This document shows positions 6,256-9,624 of a stretch of 9,624 nt of DNA, in pieces. The notes under the pieces were generated by a model. That model did no database searches and had not been told where the DNA came from. It was given only the letters and a program-made list of their open reading frames with translations. Within the stretch, counting starts at the first letter, position 1. Every line of letters starts with the position of its first letter. The stretch covers positions 1 to 9,624 of the forward strand of contig CADCWK010000060.1 in assembly GCA_902806375.1 (NCBI GenBank), given 5' to 3'. Origin of the DNA: an uncultured Thermomicrobiales bacterium (GTDB lineage Bacteria > Chloroflexota > Chloroflexia > Thermomicrobiales > UBA6265). Position numbers and translations under genes: made by a program.

Positions 6256-7512
6256 ATGCCTAACCTCAAGCGCCGTCTGGGTATCACCGGGCGCGCATAC
6301 ATCGACGTAGCGCGCAGTCCCTCGTACTTCCCGCTCTGGCTGTCTCAACTCGTCTCCAGCTTCGGGGACACCCTGCACTACATCGCGCTGGTGGTGCTCG
6401 TACTCGAGATTACCGGCCAGGGTGTCGCCGTCGCGGCGCTGGTAGTCGCCGAGATCCTGCCGGTCCTGATCCTCGGGCCGGTCGCCGGGGTGGTGATCGA
6501 CCGGTTCGACCGGCGGTCGATCCTGATCGGGGCCGATCTCGTCCGAGCGGCGCTGGTCGTCAGCCTCGTCTGGCCGCAGGGTGCCTGGCACGCCTATGTC
6601 GTCGCGGCGTGACTGGCGGCGGGCAACACCTTCTTCAACCCCACCGTCCAGGCCGTCATCCCGGCGATCACCACGCCGGACCAGCGGCTGGCCGCCAACT
6701 CGGTCGCGTGGTCCACTGGGCGGCTGGTCCAGATCGTGGCGGCCGCGGTCGCCGGGGGGGTGATCGGCTTCGTCGGGACGGATGCCGCCTTCGTCATCAA
6801 TGCGCTCACGTTCCTCCTGTCGGCCCTCCTGATCGTGCGGCTGCGGATCCCGGCCCGGGCAGGACAGATCGCCAGCGCGGCTACACGTGGCCTGGGTAGG
6901 TACCTGGCGGACGCCCGCGCCGGCCTGGCCTTCGCCCGACACGACGTTCTCGTGTCACGCCTGATCGTCGTCCAGGCGCTGGCCTCCTTCGCGACCGGGG
7001 CGACGGGTGCCCTCCTGATCGTGTTATCGGAGCGGCACCTCGACCTGCCGCCGGCCGGGTTCGCCTGGCTGGTCGGCGCGATCGGGGTCGGGGCGCTCCT
7101 CGGCCCGCTGATCCCCAACGTCCTCGCGGCGGACTACCGGGACGCGCGCTGGCTGTTCGTCCCCTACGTCGTGCGTGCGATCGGCGACGTCCTGATCGCC
7201 ATCCTGACGCCACTGCCGGTCGCCGTCGCGATCCTGCTCGTCTACGGCCTCTGCACATCGACCGGCATGGTCGTGTTCAACAGCACGGTCCAGGGCGCCG
7301 TCCCGGACCGGTTCCGGGGTCGGGTCTTCACGCTGCTCGATGTGACCTGGAGTTCGATGCGGCTGCTTTCCCTCGGGATCGGCGCCGTCGTCGCCGACGT
7401 GTTCGGGATCCAGTCGCTCTTCTGGGTGGGCGGGACCCTGCTTGCCGCCGCCGGAATGCTGGGGATCAGCCTCCTGGGAACGTACGACTTCAAGCGGCAG
7501 GCACTCTCGTAG
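6256..7512 (+). pseudogene. MFS exporter interrupted by an in-frame TGA
   Basis: Reading in one frame from ATG 6256 to TAG 7510-7512 gives a 418-codon major facilitator with about 12 hydrophobic segments. It resembles the MFS_3-type exporters (enterobactin-exporter-like). The motif-A region GVVIDRFDRRS (about residues 79-89) is clear. Codon 119 (6610-6612) is TGA. The frame before it ends in YVVAA and resumes at once with LAAGNTFFNP, with no frame change and good MFS sequence on both sides. A single nonsense substitution is the simplest cause. Translation from internal GTG 6736 would lack the first four or so helices and should not work alone. No Shine-Dalgarno sequence precedes ATG 6256, and a hairpin sits directly upstream, so expression looks weak anyway. 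Alternatives are a sequencing error or partial TGA readthrough. The substrate is unknown; no copper-specific residue pattern is visible. Confidence 0.75.
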
Positions 7513-7592
7513 GTTCCTGCGGCTGCAGGCTCCTGGACCGGTTGACCCTCGATTTGGCGGGCATGGCGTGGCGGTGGTTCGCAATGGGACGA

Positions 7593-7629
7593 CGGAGCGC
7601 GCCCGCCGACAATCGACGGGCGCGCTTCG
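7593..7629. terminator. Hairpin between convergent genes
   Basis: AGCGCGCCCG (7596-7605) pairs with CGGGCGCGCT (7617-7626), extendable outward to 7593/7629 with one G-T pair and inward by three pairs (CGA/TCG) after a mismatch. It lies between the + strand MFS frame ending at 7512 and the - strand DUF305 gene ending at 7649, where a bidirectional terminator is expected. Neither side has a T-run, so termination efficiency is doubtful. A smaller hairpin (7516-7520 with 7525-7529) follows the MFS stop. Confidence 0.5.
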
Positions 7630-7648
7630 GTAAACAGGTCGTTGGTCG

Positions 7649-8395
7649 CTAGGCTGCCGGTGTGGCGGCCTCCCCGGTCAGCGTGGCGCGGATCGTCGTC
7701 ATCTGATCGATCTCGGCCTGCTGCGCGGCGATTACCTCTTCGGCGAACGTCCGGAGTTCCGGGCTGGCGGCATCGGTCACCGCCACCTCGGAGGCCGCGA
7801 TGGCGCTCTCGTGGTGCGGGATGACGAGGTCGATGAAGGTCAGGTCGGCGTCGGTCTGGGCGCAGAACTGGGCGACGAGGGCGTCGCTGTCCATCATGGC
7901 CATGTCGGCCATCATCATGTCGTGCGCTTCCGGCATGTACTCGGCCATGGCGGGCATGATGACGTCCATCGGCTCGGGCATCGCGGAGCCGTAGAGCTGC
8001 TCGCGCAGGGCGCTCAGTTCCTCGATCTCGGCACTCTGGGTCGAGATGATCGTCATGGCGATGGTCTGGATCTCGGCGTTCTCGAGCCGGGGCAGCGCGG
8101 CCTCGGCCAGGGCGACGACGCTGGCGTGGTGCGGCAGCATCATGTCGATGTAGGTCTGGTCGAACTCGATCGTGGTCATCCCGGCGCCGTGGTCGCCCAT
8201 CGCCATGTCCATGGCAGGCGTCGCGACTGGCGTTGCGGCCGTGTCGCAGGAGTAGGCGGCCGGTGTTGCCTGCCGGGCGACCGGTCCACGGTCGGTACTG
8301 GTGGCACCGGCAAGGGTGGAGCCCAGGACGACGCCAACAGTCAGAAACAGGCAGAGCGCCGCGACGATCGGGGCGGGCAGTCGGAATCGGGGCAT
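7649..8395 (-). CDS. Secreted DUF305 family protein, duplicated, Met-rich
   Basis: 248 residues. DUF305 proteins are four-helix, ferritin-like, usually exported, and common in copper-resistance loci; Synechocystis CopM is a characterised copper-binding member. An N-terminal signal sequence (hydrophobic about 8-30) is followed by an Ala/Thr/Pro linker. Two family half-motifs are present: FDQTYIDMMLPHH at 78-90 and ADLTFIDLVIPHHESAI at 183-199. Met-rich segments at 62-73 and 159-168 suit Cu(I) binding. Cys50 and Cys178 are the only cysteines after the signal helix. I place the start at ATG 8395 because GGAG at 8408-8405 lies 9 nt before it; the upstream ATG at 8410 overlaps that site. No lipobox is visible. 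A role as extracytoplasmic copper binder next to two copper ATPases is inferred. It probably shares a transcript with the gene ending at 8487, 91 bp upstream. Confidence 0.88.
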   Translation of the reverse strand: MPRFRLPAPIVAALCLFLTVGVVLGSTLAGATSTDRGPVARQATPAAYSCDTAATPVATPAMDMAMGDHGAGMTTIEFDQTYIDMMLPHHASVVALAEAALPRLENAEIQTIAMTIISTQSAEIEELSALREQLYGSAMPEPMDVIMPAMAEYMPEAHDMMMADMAMMDSDALVAQFCAQTDADLTFIDLVIPHHESAIAASEVAVTDAASPELRTFAEEVIAAQQAEIDQMTTIRATLTGEAATPAA

Positions 8396-8404
8396 GAGGT
8401 GGAT

Positions 8405-8408
8405 CTCC
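8405..8408 (-). promoter_or_regulatory. Ribosome binding site deciding the DUF305 start
   Basis: On the - strand, GGAG at 8408-8405 overlaps the first possible ATG (8410) and lies 9 nt before the in-frame ATG at 8395. The downstream ATG also puts the signal peptide in the usual position (MPRFRLP followed by the hydrophobic core). Confidence 0.7.
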
Positions 8409-8486
8409 ATCGGAATAGGCAGACGGACGAATCGTCGGGGGACTCGGGATGGACCCTCGCACCGGGCTTCCCGTCTCGTCGCCGGC

Positions 8487-8942
8487 CTACACCCGGAAGA
8501 TCTGGAGCAGTGCGCGACGGACCCGCGGGTCCCGGGTCGGATCGTGTCCGGAGGAGACCGTCGCCACCGGCAGGCTGGATCCGGTCATCGGCGGGGATGC
8601 CAGGCCGGCTTGCTGCTCGGCGTCGATCACCGGTACCGGGTGTCCGGCGAGGATGACGGCTTCAAGGTCCACGCCGCACGACCCGTCCTTCTCCGGGGCC
8701 GGGGGGTGACCCGGCTTGCCGGACACGGTGCCGTCGGGGGCCCGATGCCCCGTGCCATGGTGAGGCGTCCGTTCGATGGACGAGGAGCCGTGGCTACGAC
8801 CGTGAGCCGAGGCGGCGTCGAGCATCATCAGGTCATGGGCGAGGATCGCAAAGACGACCAGCACCAACGCGCGGACGATCGTCGCGGGTCGCGAGCGGGC
8901 GCGACTGTTCTGTTGCTGTCCCGCTCCAGCCGTCGATCGCAT
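8487..8942 (-). CDS. Small His-rich membrane-anchored or secreted protein, DUF6153-like
   Basis: 151 residues, function unknown. A basic N-terminus (R2, R14, R16, R18, R24) precedes a hydrophobic helix (about 22-44) containing HDLMML. A His-rich segment follows (H47, H51, H61, H62, H66, H79), then a single Cys at 89 and the C-terminal end RRALLQIFRV. This order of signal/anchor helix, His cluster, lone Cys and a short conserved-looking tail recalls the DUF6153 family of actinobacterial proteins, which I recall only loosely, so the family call is tentative. It lies 91 bp upstream of the DUF305 gene on the same strand, suggesting a two-gene unit. The start at 8942 is uncertain: the nearest AGGA is about 14 nt upstream, and no better start exists before the helix. 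A metal-binding role outside the membrane is inferred from the histidines and the neighbours. Confidence 0.6.
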   Translation of the reverse strand: MRSTAGAGQQQNSRARSRPATIVRALVLVVFAILAHDLMMLDAASAHGRSHGSSSIERTPHHGTGHRAPDGTVSGKPGHPPAPEKDGSCGVDLEAVILAGHPVPVIDAEQQAGLASPPMTGSSLPVATVSSGHDPTRDPRVRRALLQIFRV

Positions 8943-9134
8943 GCCCGCTGGTCCCGTCCTGTCGCTCGTGTCGATCGCCTGTCGGCGTTGGGCCGGTCAT
9001 CGCACGTCGCCCGCCAGCGATCGGGCCGATCGGTGCGCTCGTTCGATCGCGCAGTCCGACGTGACGACGGTGCCGCATCGCGTCTTGCTCTCCGGCAACG
9101 TCCGGATCTGACTGGCCGATGACGCTACCGCCTG

Positions 9135-9143
9135 TGCTAGACT
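9135..9143 (+). promoter_or_regulatory. Possible extended -10 promoter for SulP
   Basis: TGCTAGACT is a TGn extended -10 with hexamer TAGACT at 9138-9143. There is no good -35 hexamer 16-18 bp upstream. If used, transcription starts near 9150 and leaves a leader of about 205 nt before GTG 9355. Weak evidence. Confidence 0.35.
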
Positions 9144-9209
9144 CCCGATGTTAGGTGCTCGTAGCGCCTCCCCCTTTCTCCCCAATCGCAGAATTCCCGC
9201 TTTGATCGA

Positions 9210-9336
9210 ACCAGGACGATCCTGGTCTTGTCGTGCCGGATCGTTGGTCGTCCTGTCCATGCGTCGCATGGCGGTCGACGACGCTCTGCCGCCATGTCAT
9301 CGCCCTGTCGGGGCGCGTCGCAGCGCGCCCGGCAGG
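9210..9336 (+). promoter_or_regulatory. Hairpin-rich 5' leader of SulP gene
   Basis: Four inverted repeats lie in a row. ACCAGGA (9210-9216) pairs with TCCTGGT (9220-9226). CCATGCG (9257-9263) pairs with CGCATGG (9265-9271). CATGGCGG (9267-9274) pairs with CCGCCATG (9289-9296) and excludes the previous stem. GGGCGCG (9311-9317) pairs with CGCGCCC (9324-9330), extended by 9304-9309/9331-9336. The last ends just before the AAAGG ribosome site. Mutually exclusive stems suggest a structured, possibly regulatory leader, but GC-rich DNA makes such pairs easily by chance. Confidence 0.35.
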
Positions 9337-9354
9337 ATGGCGAAAGGTAGTCGC

Positions 9355-9624
9355 GTGAACGTCCAGCGTCTCAGACACGAATGGTTCGGCGGCAACATCC
9401 GCGTCGAGTTGATCGCCGGCCTCGTCGTCGCCCTGGCGCTGATCCCGGAGGCGATCTCGTTCTCCGTGATCGCCGGGGTCGACCCAAAGGTCGGCCTCTA
9501 TGCATCGTTCTCGATCGCCGTGGTGACGGCCATCGCCGGTGGCCGCCCGGCGATGATCTCCGCCGCGACCGCCGCGATGGCGGTCCTGTTCGTCGACCTG
9601 GTCCGGGATCACGGGATCCAGTAC
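9355..9624 (+). CDS. SulP family anion transporter, N-terminal part (runs off window)
   Basis: The first 90 codons of a SulP-type membrane transporter (SLC26 relatives; sulfate, bicarbonate or other anions). The segment reads ELIAGLVVALALIPEAISFS (residues 14-33), then a GVDPKVGLYASF stretch and a GGRPAMISAATAAMA stretch, all characteristic of the first transmembrane helices of SulP proteins. The C-terminal STAS domain, if present, lies outside the window. I chose GTG 9355 because AAAGGT at 9343-9348 lies 6 nt upstream. The in-frame ATG at 9337 is possible, adding six residues, but its only purine-rich sequence abuts it and sits in a hairpin. The substrate cannot be told from this part. It is divergent from the copper-linked - strand genes, and a functional link to copper is not evident. 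Confidence 0.85.
   Translation, partial: MNVQRLRHEWFGGNIRVELIAGLVVALALIPEAISFSVIAGVDPKVGLYASFSIAVVTAIAGGRPAMISAATAAMAVLFVDLVRDHGIQY

Larger units (their letters stand above)
8943..9354. other. Non-coding divergent intergenic region
   Basis: About 410 bases between the - strand His-rich protein gene and the + strand SulP gene. Short open frames here have Arg-rich, low-complexity translations and no plausible start signals. No TACCCC...GGGGTA operator like those at 98-143 and 3961-3979 is visible, so the - strand pair shows no direct sign of the same repressor. The right half holds a possible + strand -10 element and a hairpin-rich leader, listed separately. No clear - strand promoter was found. 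Confidence 0.6.

Noticed and set aside
6610..6612. TGA as selenocysteine in the MFS protein.
   Set aside because: MFS transporters are not known selenoproteins and no convincing SECIS-like stem was seen right after the TGA. A nonsense mutation is simpler.
6736..7512. A separate 258-residue transporter from GTG 6736.
   Set aside because: It is in the same frame as the upstream 118 codons and continues their MFS sequence from 6613, before this GTG. No ribosome site was seen, and the first helices would be missing.
8301..9122. A 273-residue + strand frame opposite the DUF305 and His-rich genes.
   Set aside because: Arg/Gly-rich with no motif. The opposite strand has a clear signal peptide and DUF305 motifs over part of it.
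8997..9269. A 90-residue - strand frame upstream of the His-rich gene.
   Set aside because: No recognisable motif, start signal or hydrophobic pattern. It overlaps the SulP leader hairpins.
1..9624. CRISPR array, insertion sequence, tRNA or rRNA genes.
   Set aside because: No regularly spaced short repeats, transposase motifs, terminal inverted repeats or tRNA cloverleaf patterns were seen. The only long direct repeat is the HMA duplication.

Overview
The window is GC-rich bacterial DNA carrying a copper-handling locus. Two different P1B-type copper ATPases lie in tandem on the + strand. A DUF305 protein and a small His-rich membrane-anchored protein follow on the - strand, and a SulP-family anion transporter is cut by the right edge. 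The best guess for the host is Chloroflexota, class Thermomicrobia (Sphaerobacter-like). This rests on the base composition, the Ala/Thr/Pro-rich 'ATPVATPA' type linker in the DUF305 protein and the general look of the proteins. It is an inference with moderate to low confidence, because nothing here is a phylogenetic marker.

Layout: 1-168 holds a promoter with two CsoR-like palindromes, one inside the -35/-10 spacer and one over the start-site region. 169-3798 is a CopA-type ATPase (CPC motif) with two N-terminal heavy-metal-associated (HMA) domains. It has an unusual C-terminal extension: one extra membrane helix, a Met-rich linker and two homologous His-containing beta-type domains. 3826-3872 is a strong intrinsic terminator. 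3953-3981 is a perfect-consensus promoter (TTGACA, 17 bp, TATAAT) whose spacer holds a perfect 19-bp CsoR-like palindrome. It drives a CopB-type ATPase (CPH motif, His-rich N-terminus) that starts at 4048, not at the upstream ATG at 3832. 6256-7512 is a major facilitator superfamily (MFS) exporter frame interrupted by one in-frame TGA. A hairpin lies between it and the converging - strand genes. On the - strand, 8487-8942 (small His-rich protein) precedes 7649-8395 (secreted, duplicated DUF305 protein), probably as one unit. 8943-9354 is non-coding: a divergent control region and a hairpin-rich leader for the SulP gene at 9355.

Working model: a CsoR/RcnR-family copper sensor, not encoded in this window, represses both ATPase promoters. 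When copper rises, CopA expels Cu(I) and its external tail may capture or hand off the ion. CopB provides a second efflux route. The DUF305 protein and the small His-rich protein would bind or buffer copper outside the membrane. The operator/promoter design, the ATPase motifs and the DUF305 motifs can be read directly from the sequence. The role of the CopA tail and of the small protein is inferred.
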